From Paracoccus marinus (lineage in GTDB: Bacteria; Pseudomonadota; Alphaproteobacteria; Rhodobacterales; Rhodobacteraceae), in contig NZ_VJYZ01000005.1 in the NCBI RefSeq assembly GCF_007018965.1, positions 124,001-188,000 on the forward strand: 64,000 nucleotides of DNA, given 5' to 3'. Positions 1-8,476 of this stretch are shown one piece after another. A program made the position numbers and the translations under genes. The notes below the pieces were generated by a model. The model was not told the DNA's origin, did no database searches, and saw only the letters and a program-made list of their open reading frames with translations. Each line of letters opens with the position of its first letter. Positions within the stretch are counted from its first letter, which is position 1.

Positions 1-785
1 TCTCGCAGCGTCGCGAGATCATGGAATCGGGCGACGTGGGCGACATCGCGGCCGACATGCGCGCGCAGGTGATTGACGACCTCGTCGACGATCACATGCC
101 GGCCCGCAGCTACCCCGAGCAGTGGGACCTCGCCGGTCTCAAGGCGGCGCTGGTCGAGCGGCTGAACATGGACCTGCCGGTCGCCGAATGGGCGGCCGAG
201 GAAGGCGCGGATCAGGAAACCATCCGCGCCCGGATCGCGCAATCGACCGACGAATACATGGCCCGCAAGGCCGAACAGTTCGGGGCCGAGAGCATGGCCC
301 AGATCGAAAAGCAGGTGCTGCTGCAGCAGATCGACGCCAAGTGGCGCGAGCATCTGGTGACGCTGGAGCATCTGCGCTCGGTCGTGGGCTTTCGCGGCTA
401 CGCGCAGCGCGATCCGCTGTCCGAATACAAGACCGAGGCGTTCCAGCTGTTCGAAGGGCTGCTGGACGGGCTGCGCGGCGACGTGACCCAGAACCTCGCC
501 CGGATCCGCCCGCTGACGGACGCCGAGCGAGAGGCGATGATGCGCCAGTACCAGGACCAGCGCGACCAGCAGGAAGCGGCGATGCAGCCCTCGCACGAGA
601 ACGACGGGGGCGGCAGCGGTGTCGGTGGCGAGGCGGGTGCGAACGGCGCAGGCAACGCGGTTTCGGCCCGCGCCCCGGGCTTCGACGAGGCCGACCCGGC
701 GACGTGGGGCAACCCGTCGCGCAACGACCCGTGCCCGTGCGGCTCGGGCGAGCGGTTCAAGAACTGCCACGGGCGGTTGGTGTGA
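1..785 (+). CDS. secA: Preprotein translocase subunit SecA, C-terminal part (5' end outside window)
   Basis: The reading frame is open from base 3 and encodes about the last 260 residues of SecA, the cytosolic/membrane-associated ATPase that drives Sec-dependent export through SecYEG. The first half matches the SecA helical scaffold/wing region, with the family-typical stretch around [21 protein letters not shown] low-complexity Gly/Ala linker follows, and the protein ends in the SEC-C zinc motif [13 protein letters not shown] (CxCx8CH), which binds zinc and interacts with SecB. The ATPase domains lie upstream of the window. The gene is complete at its 3' end and is convergent with the glycosyltransferase at 1108-2136. 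Confidence 0.97.
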   Translation, partial: SQRREIMESGDVGDIAADMRAQVIDDLVDDHMPARSYPEQWDLAGLKAALVERLNMDLPVAEWAAEEGADQETIRARIAQSTDEYMARKAEQFGAESMAQIEKQVLLQQIDAKWREHLVTLEHLRSVVGFRGYAQRDPLSEYKTEAFQLFEGLLDGLRGDVTQNLARIRPLTDAEREAMMRQYQDQRDQQEAAMQPSHENDGGGSGVGGEAGANGAGNAVSARAPGFDEADPATWGNPSRNDPCPCGSGERFKNCHGRLV

Positions 786-1107
786 TCTGATCGGGTAGGC
801 TGGCGGCGGTGGTGGGGTCGGCCTTTGCTGCCCGCTGATCGCGCCAACGCTATTTTCGTTGCCGATGCTGGCGTGACAGGCAGCGTCCGTCCTTTTGTGA
901 CCTGAGGTTTGCCGTTGCTGTCAGGGCAGCGGCGCGCCTCGCCTGATGCTCGTCTCAGACCCTTGCTAACAATTTTGTGGTGCGCTGGCGTGGCATCGGG
1001 TGCCGGTCATCTCGTCGACCTGCGCCCAGACTGCGGGCAGCGACCTAAGGCGGCAACCCGCAGGCAGACCGGCGAACAATCCGTGTGGGCTGCCCACGCC
1101 GACCCGT
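786..1107. other. Gene-free stretch between secA and a convergent glycosyltransferase
   Basis: These 322 bases lie between the secA stop and the stop of the minus-strand GT2 gene. The short open frames here have no recognisable motif and look like by-products of GC-rich sequence. I see no strong rho-independent terminator, tRNA or repeat. Confidence 0.6.
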
Positions 1108-2136
1108 TCATCCTCGCTCGCGCAGCCGTCCCGCCGCCGCGGCCGCAAGCAGCGCCGCGGTCCCTGTCGATGTCTGCCGGTAAAGCCCCATCCGCGCCAT
1201 CCGCACAGCGGCGATCGGCCCCGGCGCGGTCAGCGCCGCCGCGAACCCGTCCAGCAGGGCACGGCTCGCCGGATCGAGCAGATGCCGCGCCCCCTGCAGC
1301 GCCGCGACGTTCGCGCGCAGCCAGGTGCCGTAATCTCCCGCCCCCAGCATCGCCACCCGCGCCAACCGCGCTCGCCACGTGTCGTTCCGCCCCATGACAT
1401 TGCCGCGATGCTGGCGGTAAAGCACGGTCGTCTGCGGATCCCTGACCAGCCGCGCTCCGGCGCCGGACAGAAGCTGGTAGGCCCACCAGTCGTGCGAAAT
1501 CACCCCCGCCTCGGATGCCGCCCCCGCGCCTTCGCGCAGCAGCGCCGCTGCGGCCGGGTTGGCGAGGAACGTGTTCCCCGGCATGCAGGCCTGCACCAAT
1601 GCGTTCCGGAACGACGGCGGCCGCGTGTAAAGCGGCGCGGGTGCGAGTTCCCGCAGGTCCTCGTCGCAGATGATGGTTCGCGATGACGTGGCCGCCGGTC
1701 GGTCGGCTGGTGCCGCGCCGGATGCGAGCGCCGCCATCCCGCGCGACAGCCGATGCGGCAGCCAGGCATCGTCCTGATCGCAGAACGCCAGCCATTCACC
1801 CGGTTCCGCTTGACCCAAGAGCGACAGGAAGTTGCGCGTCGCACCGCCTCGCGGCCCCTCGACGACGCGGATGTCGCGCCCGGGATGGCGTCGCGCGAAA
1901 TCCTCCACCAGCCGCCGCGTGGCGTCGGTCGAGCCGTCGTCGGACACGACCAGCCGCCACGCGGGCCAGTCCTGCGCGGCGAGGCTGTCCAGCTGGCAGG
2001 CGATGTGCCGCGCCCCGTTGAACGACGCGAGCAGGATCGCGACCTGCGCGCCGCCCTTCACGCCATCATCGCGACCGGTGGCCCTGTCCGGCCAACCGGT
2101 AATGTCCTGACTTCGACCTGACGCTGGATCGCTCAT
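1108..2136 (-). CDS. Glycosyltransferase family 2 protein, rhamnosyltransferase-like
   Basis: The 342-residue product has a GT-A fold signature. A start of the type AQVAILLASFNG at about residue 31 is followed by VVSDDGSTDATRR, with the nucleotide-sugar-binding acidic residues, and then FCDQDDAW, a DxD-like metal site typical of rhamnosyl- or other deoxyhexosyl-transferases of surface polysaccharides. The C-terminal part holds an SHDWW motif seen in this GT2 subgroup. The substrate cannot be read from sequence. It stands alone, convergent to secA and 74 bases from fliL. The first 30 residues are not conserved-looking, so the true start may be internal. It could serve the capsule system at 36370-38953, but that is inference. 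Confidence 0.85.
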   Translation of the reverse strand: MSDPASGRSQDITGWPDRATGRDDGVKGGAQVAILLASFNGARHIACQLDSLAAQDWPAWRLVVSDDGSTDATRRLVEDFARRHPGRDIRVVEGPRGGATRNFLSLLGQAEPGEWLAFCDQDDAWLPHRLSRGMAALASGAAPADRPAATSSRTIICDEDLRELAPAPLYTRPPSFRNALVQACMPGNTFLANPAAAALLREGAGAASEAGVISHDWWAYQLLSGAGARLVRDPQTTVLYRQHRGNVMGRNDTWRARLARVAMLGAGDYGTWLRANVAALQGARHLLDPASRALLDGFAAALTAPGPIAAVRMARMGLYRQTSTGTAALLAAAAAGRLRERG

Positions 2137-2210
2137 GCAGACGGGCTACCCAAACACCGTCCCATACGCCAGCACCCGCATGACTGGCGCAGCGGTCCGG
2201 GACGCTCGGT

Positions 2211-2921
2211 TCAGCGCGCCTCTTGCCGGGCGATGTCGCCGATCAGCACGGCACTGATCTCGGGCACCGTCGCCTGCGCCGTTCGGGCCAAGTCCGCGCG
2301 CAGCGTGCGAAGCTGCGGCTCGGCGGTGAAGTTGCCGTCGAAGCCGCCGGTGTTGGCGTGGATCAGCAGCTGCCGCAGCACCGCGTCGCGCAGCTTGAGC
2401 TCGTGGGCGTAGACGATCTCGGCCGATCCCGCCGGCACCTCGAGCGACAGGCTCAGCACCATCGTCGATTCAAGCCGTCCGTTGCGCATGACCGGCACAA
2501 AGAACTGCTGCGGAAACTGGAACCAGGTGGTGTCGCCGCTGGTCCTTTCGCCCGACCCGCCGCTCGACTCGTCGTCTGATCCGCCGCCGTGCTCGCCCGC
2601 TGAGGATCCACCATGCGCCGCGGCTTTGCCATGGTCCGCCGGCTTCTTCTCATCCGCGGCGGCGTGCCCCGCCGTTCCGCCCGCGCTGGCGGCAGAATGG
2701 TCCTTTGCATCCGTCACCGCCTCCGCGTCCGCTTCGCCCGGCGCTGCCACCGGAGACGCGCCGTGATCCCCCCCGCCTTCGGCCGCCTCACCGCCCGCCG
2801 CCTCGACCGCGTGCCCGCTTTCGTCAGCCGCCGCCGTGCCGCCGCGCAGATAGTCGCCCGCACCGGCGCCCGCGATAAACGCCACCAGCGGCAAGGCCAG
2901 CCCCAGGATCTTCCGGATCAT
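2211..2921 (-). CDS. fliL: Flagellar basal body-associated protein FliL
   Basis: This is the last gene of the flgB-type flagellar operon. FliL is an inner-membrane protein that surrounds the stator and supports motor torque. The start chosen (ATG at 2921, reading MIRKILGLALPLVAF) gives a short N-terminal membrane anchor at about residues 4-24. About 100 residues of Ala/Gly/His/Glu-rich low-complexity sequence follow, and then a C-terminal FliL domain from about residue 140 (FQFPQQFFVPVMRNG onward). The linker is much longer than in usual FliL proteins (about 160-180 residues in total). A longer frame runs upstream into flgH and is not the start. Ten bases separate it from the flgH stop. Confidence 0.9.
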   Translation of the reverse strand: MIRKILGLALPLVAFIAGAGAGDYLRGGTAAADESGHAVEAAGGEAAEGGGDHGASPVAAPGEADAEAVTDAKDHSAASAGGTAGHAAADEKKPADHGKAAAHGGSSAGEHGGGSDDESSGGSGERTSGDTTWFQFPQQFFVPVMRNGRLESTMVLSLSLEVPAGSAEIVYAHELKLRDAVLRQLLIHANTGGFDGNFTAEPQLRTLRADLARTAQATVPEISAVLIGDIARQEAR

Positions 2922-2931
2922 CGGCACGCCC

Positions 2932-3681
2932 TCAATACGGCAGCACGATGTCGGCCAGTTGCTGGCCGTAGCGCGGCTGCTGGACGTCGCTGATCTGCCC
3001 GCGCCCGCCATAGGATATCCGCGCGCCCGCGATGCGGTCGTAGGCGATTTCGTTCCTGCGATCCACGTCCGACGGGCGGACGAAGCCGCTGACGGTCAGC
3101 TCGCGCATCTCGTAGTTCACCCGCACCTCCTGCGTGCCCTGGATCCGCAGGATCCCGTTCGGCAGCGTGTCCACGATGGTCGCCGCGACCCGCAGCGTCA
3201 GCTTGTCGCGGCGCGAGATCGAGCCGCTTCCCTTGAAGGACGACGACGACTTCGCCTGCGCCAGGTCCTCCATGCTGGCGCCCTCGGGCAGGATCTCGTC
3301 GATCCGCTGCGGCAGACCCACGAGCGAGGGGATGCTGACCTTTTCGCCCGCCGTCCGCGACCGGCCGCTGGAGTTCGACATCTCGGCGCGGTCGTCGATC
3401 TCGATCACCACAGTCAGGATGTCGCCGCGGGTCGATGCGCGGCGGTCGCCCACCAGCGACATCGGCTTGCCCGTCCAGAGCGAGGCTTGCGCGTCCGCCC
3501 GCACCGGCGCGTCGGGGAACAGTATCGGCGGCTCGGTCATCGCCTGGAACTCCTCGGTCGTCCGGGGTTCGGTCATCCGGGGCGGCTGGCCCACATCGGC
3601 GACCCGGCTGCAGGCCGACAGCGCGGCGGCGGAGCACAGAAGGACGATCGGCAGGCGGGAAATGTGTCGTTTGCTGGTCAT
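2932..3681 (-). CDS. flgH: Flagellar basal body L-ring protein FlgH
   Basis: FlgH is the lipoprotein that forms the outer-membrane L-ring around the rod. The 249-residue protein starts at MTSKRHISRLPI, with a hydrophobic signal segment ending in the lipobox LSAC (lipidated Cys at about residue 24). The mature part shows typical FlgH stretches: DQRASxxGDILTV-like DRRASTRGDILTVVIE, and near the C-terminus the RPSDVD and NEIAYDRIAGARISYGG region. It lies between flgA and fliL in the same operon. Confidence 0.95.
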   Translation of the reverse strand: MTSKRHISRLPIVLLCSAAALSACSRVADVGQPPRMTEPRTTEEFQAMTEPPILFPDAPVRADAQASLWTGKPMSLVGDRRASTRGDILTVVIEIDDRAEMSNSSGRSRTAGEKVSIPSLVGLPQRIDEILPEGASMEDLAQAKSSSSFKGSGSISRRDKLTLRVAATIVDTLPNGILRIQGTQEVRVNYEMRELTVSGFVRPSDVDRRNEIAYDRIAGARISYGGRGQISDVQQPRYGQQLADIVLPY

Positions 3682-3691
3682 TGCGTATCTT

Positions 3692-4138
3692 TCAGTTCTG
3701 GCGTTCGGCGACGGACAGGCTGCCGTCGGCATTGACGCGGGCGTTGAGCATCGCGCGCGAGGAAAGGTTCATCACCCGGACCGTTGCGCCGGCACTGCCC
3801 GATCCCAGCGCGCGCCCCTCGGTCTCGATCGTGAGGCGGCCGCGTTCGTAGCGCAGGGTCACGACCTGGTTGCGCGACACGAGGTCGGGGGCGGACAGGT
3901 TGCCCGCCTGGATCGGGCGGCCGGCATAGACGGCAACGCGGGTCTGAAGCCCCAGCGCCACCGCCGGGTCGATCCCCGCGCCCGGACCGGATGCGATGTC
4001 GGCCGCCGACAGGATCGTGCCGGCCGGCAGGTTCCGCCCCGCCACGGCGCCTGCATCCTGCGCCAGACCCGGGAAGGGCAGGGAGAAAACAACGCAGGCG
4101 GGCAGGGCCAGCCGCAGGGCGATCGCGCGCGCGCCCAT
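3692..4138 (-). CDS. flgA: Flagellar basal body P-ring formation protein FlgA
   Basis: FlgA is the periplasmic chaperone for P-ring (FlgI) assembly. The product is about 148 residues: a signal peptide of about 27 residues ending near GLAQD, then an SAF-like domain with AGRNLPAGTILSAADI and a C-terminal region of the FlgA type (RVMNLSSRAMLNARVNADG). It is short for the family (about 140-220 residues). The ATG at 4138 overlaps the flgG TGA by one base; a GTG one codon upstream (4141) is also possible. This is typical translational coupling. Confidence 0.92.
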   Translation of the reverse strand: MGARAIALRLALPACVVFSLPFPGLAQDAGAVAGRNLPAGTILSAADIASGPGAGIDPAVALGLQTRVAVYAGRPIQAGNLSAPDLVSRNQVVTLRYERGRLTIETEGRALGSGSAGATVRVMNLSSRAMLNARVNADGSLSVAERQN

Positions 4139-4923
4139 CACCGCACCTGCACCGTGGCGCCCATCATCTGGTCGGCGGCGGTGATGACCTTGGCGTTCAG
4201 CTCATAGCCGCGCTGCGCCTTGATGAGTTCCGAGATCTCGCGCACCGGATCGACGGCGCTGTCTTCCAGGTAACCCTGCCGCAGCGTGCCGAGGCCCTGT
4301 TCGCCCGGCAGCGCGATGGTGGGCGCGCCCGAGGCGGGGGTTTCGAGAAACAGGTTCGATCCCGTCGCCTCGAGCCCCTTTTCGTTGACGAAGCCCGCAA
4401 GCGTGATCTGGCCCAGGTTCTCGGGCTCAACCCGGTCGTCGAAGAAGGCGTTGACCTCGCCCGTGGCGCTGATCGAGATGCTGCGCGCCTCGGCCGGAAT
4501 GGTGATGCCCGGCGCCAGCGGGAAGCCGTCCGAGGTCACGATCTGCCCGTCCGCCGACCGCTTGAGCGCGCCGTCGCGGGTATAGGCCGACGCGCCCGAG
4601 GGCAGCGTCACTTCAAGATAGCCCGGCCCGTCCATGGCAAGGTCCAGGTCGCCGCCGGTCTGGGCAAGCGAGCCCTGCGCCAGCGTGATCGACACCGTCG
4701 TGGGCCGCACGCCCAGGCCCAGCTGGACGCCTGCGGGAACCATCGTCCCCTCGGCCCCCGTGATCGTTCCCGGCCGCGTCGCCTGCTGATAGGCGAGGTC
4801 CGCGAACTCGGCGCGGCGGGCGTTGTAGCCGGTGGTCGACATGTTGGCGAGGTTGTTCGAGATCACCTCGACCCGCGTCTGCTGCGCGCTCATGCCGGTG
4901 GCGGCGATGTGGAGGGCCTTCAT
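4138..4923 (-). CDS. flgG: Flagellar basal body rod protein FlgG
   Basis: FlgG forms the distal rod. The 261-residue protein opens with MKALHIAATGM and the rod-protein signature around VISNNLANMSTTGY. The FlgG C-terminal helix is recognisable in LIKAQRGYELNAKVIT. Length matches the family (about 260). It lies between flgF (11 bases upstream) and flgA (one-base overlap) in the flagellar operon. Confidence 0.97.
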   Translation of the reverse strand: MKALHIAATGMSAQQTRVEVISNNLANMSTTGYNARRAEFADLAYQQATRPGTITGAEGTMVPAGVQLGLGVRPTTVSITLAQGSLAQTGGDLDLAMDGPGYLEVTLPSGASAYTRDGALKRSADGQIVTSDGFPLAPGITIPAEARSISISATGEVNAFFDDRVEPENLGQITLAGFVNEKGLEATGSNLFLETPASGAPTIALPGEQGLGTLRQGYLEDSAVDPVREISELIKAQRGYELNAKVITAADQMMGATVQVR

Positions 4924-4934
4924 GCGTTCACCTT

Positions 4935-5648
4935 TCAGCGTGTGAGGGATGTGATGGCGGCGCGGATCCGCTGGTCCTCGGCGTCGAGAAACGACTGGCC
5001 AAGCTCGTATGCGCGCTGGACCTCGACCATGCGGGCGATTTCCAGCACCGGATCGACGTTCGATCCTTCCAGAAAACCCTGGCGCACCGTCGCCCGGGGC
5101 AGGGGCTGGGCCCCGTCGGCCCCGAACAGCGTGCCGCCGAAATGGCGCATGTCCTGGGACTGCCCGGGCGCGAAGATGCCCACGCGCGCAAGCGGCAGCC
5201 CGTCGGCGGCCACGGTCCCGTCGGGGGCCACGGACACCGACCGCGCGCCCGGCGGCACGATAATCGGCGCCTGGCCGTCGTCCAGCAGCGGATGGCCGTC
5301 GCCGTTGACGACCTGCCCTTCGGCCGAAGGCGTGAAGCTACCCGCGCGGGTCAGCCGGTTGCCCTGCGGCGTCGCGACCATGAAGAAGCCGTCGCCTTCA
5401 AGGCCAAGATCCCAGGTCCCGCCGGTGCCCGACAGCGAGCCGGGGCGCAGGTCCACGTCGCGGCCGCGCGCGTTCGCCATCGACAGCGTCTCGCCGGCGT
5501 GGTCGAGCGAGGTCATGTGTTCGGAAAACACCACGCCCTCGCGCCGGAAGCCGGTTGTGTCGGCGTTGGCCACGTTGTTGGCGACCGCGCGCATCTCGCG
5601 CATCAGGCCGGACTGGCGGGTGAGGCTGGCGTAGATCGCGTTGTCCAT
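4935..5648 (-). CDS. flgF: Flagellar basal body rod protein FlgF
   Basis: FlgF is the proximal rod protein paralogous to FlgG. The 237-residue product starts MDNAIYASLTRQSGL, has the rod motif at AVANNVANADTTGFRREG, and ends with the conserved helix ARMVEVQRAYELGQSFLDAEDQRI. Only one base separates its ATG from the fliQ stop, so the two are expected to be coupled. Confidence 0.95.
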   Translation of the reverse strand: MDNAIYASLTRQSGLMREMRAVANNVANADTTGFRREGVVFSEHMTSLDHAGETLSMANARGRDVDLRPGSLSGTGGTWDLGLEGDGFFMVATPQGNRLTRAGSFTPSAEGQVVNGDGHPLLDDGQAPIIVPPGARSVSVAPDGTVAADGLPLARVGIFAPGQSQDMRHFGGTLFGADGAQPLPRATVRQGFLEGSNVDPVLEIARMVEVQRAYELGQSFLDAEDQRIRAAITSLTR

Positions 5649-5649
5649 C

Positions 5650-5916
5650 TCAGCCGCCCCCGACCAAAGGCAGGATCTGATCGGTGAAGAAGCCCGACAG
5701 CAGCGTCGTCATGAAGCTCATCGTGACCCAGAAGACGGCGAGCATCAGGCCCACCTTGGGCACGAAGGTCAGCGTCATCTCCTGCACCGAGGTCAGCGCC
5801 TGGAACAGGCCGATCGCCACGCCCGCGACCAGCGCCACGATCAGAAGGGGCGCGGACATCTGCACCGCGATCCACAGCGCCTGCCGGGTCATGTCGAAGA
5901 TCTGGGTCTCGTCCAT
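5650..5916 (-). CDS. fliQ: Flagellar type III export protein FliQ
   Basis: FliQ is a small inner-membrane component of the flagellar export gate with FliP and FliR. The 88-residue protein has two hydrophobic helices (about residues 14-38 and 53-76) and the family-typical LIVALVAGVAIGLFQALTS stretch in the first. It is embedded between fliE and flgF, as in other alphaproteobacterial clusters. The partner genes fliP and fliR are not in this window. Confidence 0.93.
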   Translation of the reverse strand: MDETQIFDMTRQALWIAVQMSAPLLIVALVAGVAIGLFQALTSVQEMTLTFVPKVGLMLAVFWVTMSFMTTLLSGFFTDQILPLVGGG

Positions 5917-5921
5917 GATCG

Positions 5922-6206
5922 TCAGACCGGCATCCGCAGGATGTCCTGGTAGGCCTCGACCACCTTGTCGCGGATCGCCACCGCCGTCTCGAGCGCAAGC
6001 TGCGCCTCGGCGATCGACTGGACCAGCTGGTGGGTATCGGCGGCGCCGGTCATCGCGCCCTGCGCGGCGATGTCGGTCTGCGCCATGACCTGGGTGAAAT
6101 CGGCGGCGGCGCCGGACAGCGCCTGTCCCAGACCCGCGCCGGGGGTGGCAGAGGGCGCCACGGCGGGGCGGGCGGCGGCATAGGCGGAAACGGCGTTCTG
6201 GATCAT
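5922..6206 (-). CDS. fliE: Flagellar hook-basal body complex protein FliE
   Basis: FliE joins the MS ring to the proximal rod. The product is 94 residues, the usual length for the family. It has an Ala-rich N-terminus and the diagnostic C-terminal helix LALETAVAIRDKVVEAYQDI followed by LRMPV. It sits between flgC (11 bases) and fliQ (5 bases). Confidence 0.92.
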   Translation of the reverse strand: MIQNAVSAYAAARPAVAPSATPGAGLGQALSGAAADFTQVMAQTDIAAQGAMTGAADTHQLVQSIAEAQLALETAVAIRDKVVEAYQDILRMPV

Positions 6207-6217
6207 GGCAACGCTCC

Positions 6218-6607
6218 TCAGCGGCGGATCAGGTCAAGAAGGGCGGACGACATCTGGCGCGACTGCTCGAACACCTTGAGGTTCGCCTCGTAGCTGCGGC
6301 TCGCCTCGCGCGAGTCGGCGATCTCGATCACCAGATCGACGTTCGAGCCGAGGTAGTAGCCGTCGTCGCCCGCCATCGGGTTGCCCGGATCGTAGATTTC
6401 GGGCAGGGCGGCGCGGTCGTGCTGGCTGCGGCTCGTGGTGACGGCGCCGGTGTCGCGGCCGTGAGCGTGCTGGGGTTCGAACTCGACCAGCTTGCGGCGG
6501 TAGCCGGGCGTGTCGGCGTTGGCGATGTTTTCCGAGATGTGGCGCAGGCGCACGGATTGCGCCTTCATCCCCGAGGCGGCGATGGCGGTGGCGGTCAGTT
6601 CGGCCAT
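6218..6607 (-). CDS. flgC: Flagellar basal body rod protein FlgC
   Basis: FlgC is a proximal rod subunit. The 129-residue protein carries the rod signature IAASGMKAQSVRLRHISEN followed by IANADTPGYRRK, and the C-terminal helix EASRSYEANLKVFEQSRQM. Length and motif order match the family. It is preceded by flgB with an 8-base gap. Confidence 0.96.
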   Translation of the reverse strand: MAELTATAIAASGMKAQSVRLRHISENIANADTPGYRRKLVEFEPQHAHGRDTGAVTTSRSQHDRAALPEIYDPGNPMAGDDGYYLGSNVDLVIEIADSREASRSYEANLKVFEQSRQMSSALLDLIRR

Positions 6608-6615
6608 GATCCGCC

Positions 6616-6996
6616 TCAGCGCCGGCCGAGGCTGGTGCGCAACAGCGACAGCCCGGACTGATAGACCGACAGGGACAGGTCGAACTGCCGCTTGGTATCG
6701 GCCTGGCGCACCAGCTCGTCCTCGATCGAGACCGTGTTGCCGTTGGGCGAGGGCTCGCCGCCCGCGTCGATGTGCGAAAGGGCGCCGGTCGGTTCGCTTG
6801 CGGGGATATGCTGGCGGCGCGTGGCGCGCAGGCCCGTCGCGGGGGCGTCAATGCTGTCGGTGAAGTCGCGCAGGTCCTGCGCCCGGTAGCCGGGCGTGTC
6901 CGCGTTGGCGACGTTGCGGGCCACCTGGGACTGGCGCGCCGCGGCGTGCGCGCCCATCTGGCCCGCCATCCGCATGATTCCGATTCTGTCCAGCAA
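6616..6996 (-). CDS. flgB: Flagellar basal body rod protein FlgB
   Basis: FlgB is the most membrane-proximal rod subunit and the first gene of the minus-strand flagellar operon. I start it at the TTG at 6996, which reads (M)LDRIGIMRMAGQ and is preceded by GAGGAG six bases away. The next candidates are ATG at 6975 and 6969. The 126-residue product has the rod motif VARNVANADTPGYRAQD and a C-terminal helix (KRQFDLSLSVYQSGLSLLR). The much longer open frame that continues upstream is antisense to fliI and not real. Promoter sequences, including a CtrA-type box, lie in 6997-7089. Confidence 0.93.
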   Translation of the reverse strand: MLDRIGIMRMAGQMGAHAAARQSQVARNVANADTPGYRAQDLRDFTDSIDAPATGLRATRRQHIPASEPTGALSHIDAGGEPSPNGNTVSIEDELVRQADTKRQFDLSLSVYQSGLSLLRTSLGRR

Positions 6997-7073
6997 GGGC
7001 TTCTCCTCTTGTCCGATAAACCCGGTCTTAACCCTGAGATGTTTATAAACGGTTGAGACGCTTGTGTTTTTCG

Positions 7074-7088
7074 TTAACGGGGACTTAA
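7074..7088. promoter_or_regulatory. CtrA-type binding site between flgB and fliI
   Basis: The sequence is TTAA-CGGGGAC-TTAA, an exact TTAA-N7-TTAA CtrA consensus, ending one base before the fliI ATG. A second half-site, TTAACCCT, lies at 7028-7035. Both lie in the 93-base divergent promoter region of fliI and the flgB operon. The match is read directly; CtrA control of these genes is inferred from other alphaproteobacteria. Confidence 0.65.
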
Positions 7089-7089
7089 C

Positions 7090-8433
7090 ATGGACGCTGC
7101 AGAAGCCGTCGCCGCCCGCATCCGCCGCCTGCGCGTGGCGCGCGTATGGGGCGAGGTGACGGCGATCAGGGCGGGACTGGTGATCGTCGGCGGGCTGGGA
7201 CGCCGCGCGTCGATCGGCGACCGGGTGAGCCTTGGCGACGGGGCGCTGTTCGGCGAGATCGTGGCGCTGGGCGCGGACCAGGCCGAGGTCCTGCCCGAAG
7301 GCGCGGCCGACGGGCTGTCGGTGGGCGCGCCGGCAGAGCTTCTGTTCGCCCCGGCGATCGCCACATCCGATGCATGGGTGGGGCGGATCGTCGATCCATT
7401 CGGGCGCCCGCTCGACGGACGCCCGCTTGCGCCGGGGCGGACCGAGCGGGGTTTCCAGACGCCGCCGCCGCCCGCCGCGGGGCGCAACCGGCTGGGCGGC
7501 AGGCTTGGGACCGGGCTTGCCGTATTCGACACGCTGCTGCCGCTGGTCCGTGGCCAGCGGATCGGGTTGTTCGCCGGGTCGGGCGTCGGCAAGTCCACGC
7601 TGCTGTCCGCGCTCGCCCGCGGGGTCGAGGCCGACGTGGTCGTGATCGCCATGGTGGGCGAGCGCGGGCGCGAACTGCGCGAGTTCGTGGAAACCACTTT
7701 GGGCCCTGAAGGCATGGCCCGCGCGGTCGTGGTCGCCGCCACATCGGACCAGCCGCCGCTGATCCGCCGCCGCTGCGCCTGGGCCGCGATGGCGGTGGCC
7801 GAACATTTTCGCGACCAGGGCCGCCACGTGCTGTTCCTCGCCGACTCGATCACCCGTTTTGCCGAGGCGCACCGTGAAATCGCGCTCGCCTCGGGCGAGG
7901 CGCCGAGCTATCGCGGCTTTCCCCCTTCGACCTCGCAGACGATCATGTCGCTGGCCGAACGTTCGGGCCCGGGGCCCGAGGGATCGGGCGACATCACCGC
8001 GATCTTCAGCGTGCTGGTCGCGGGCTCGGATATGGAGGAGCCGGTCGCCGACATCCTGCGCGGGGTCCTGGATGGGCACGTCGTGCTTGACCGCAAGATC
8101 GCCGAGCGCGGGCGGTTTCCCGCCGTAGACGTGCTTCGGTCGGTCTCTCGTTCTTTGCCGCACGCGGCGTCGGCCGCCGAGAACGCGCTGATCGGTCGCG
8201 CGCGCGCCGCGATGGGGGCCTATGCCGAATCCGAACTGATGATCCGCGCGGGTCTTTACGCGCAAGGGTCGGACCCCGTTCTGGACGAGGCGGTGCGGCT
8301 TTACCCCGGTCTCGACAGCTTCGTCACCCGCACCGCGCAGGGCACCGATGACAGCTTCCGGTTGCTTGCCGCGGCACTGGAAAGCGGTCGCCGAGCAGCC
8401 CCGGCGGCATCCGGTTCCCCGCCCCGCCTCTGA
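7090..8433 (+). CDS. fliI: Flagellum-specific ATP synthase FliI
   Basis: FliI is the hexameric ATPase of the flagellar type III export apparatus, related to F1-beta. The 447-residue product has an N-terminal beta-barrel domain, a Walker A motif FAGSGVGKST at about 161-170, the RGRELREFVE region and a Walker B-type segment at VLFLADSITRFAEAHREI. It is divergent from the flgB operon and shares its 93-base promoter region with a CtrA-type site. The usual neighbours fliH and fliJ are not next to it here. Confidence 0.97.
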   Translation: MDAAEAVAARIRRLRVARVWGEVTAIRAGLVIVGGLGRRASIGDRVSLGDGALFGEIVALGADQAEVLPEGAADGLSVGAPAELLFAPAIATSDAWVGRIVDPFGRPLDGRPLAPGRTERGFQTPPPPAAGRNRLGGRLGTGLAVFDTLLPLVRGQRIGLFAGSGVGKSTLLSALARGVEADVVVIAMVGERGRELREFVETTLGPEGMARAVVVAATSDQPPLIRRRCAWAAMAVAEHFRDQGRHVLFLADSITRFAEAHREIALASGEAPSYRGFPPSTSQTIMSLAERSGPGPEGSGDITAIFSVLVAGSDMEEPVADILRGVLDGHVVLDRKIAERGRFPAVDVLRSVSRSLPHAASAAENALIGRARAAMGAYAESELMIRAGLYAQGSDPVLDEAVRLYPGLDSFVTRTAQGTDDSFRLLAAALESGRRAAPAASGSPPRL

Positions 8434-8476
8434 CATTTGGTCGCAGGCGACGGGCCACCCAAGCACCGGAAGCGCC

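Noticed and set aside
909-1397. Plus-strand frame in the secA/GT2 spacer
   Set aside because: It overlaps the GT2 gene in antisense and has no family signature or ribosome-binding site.
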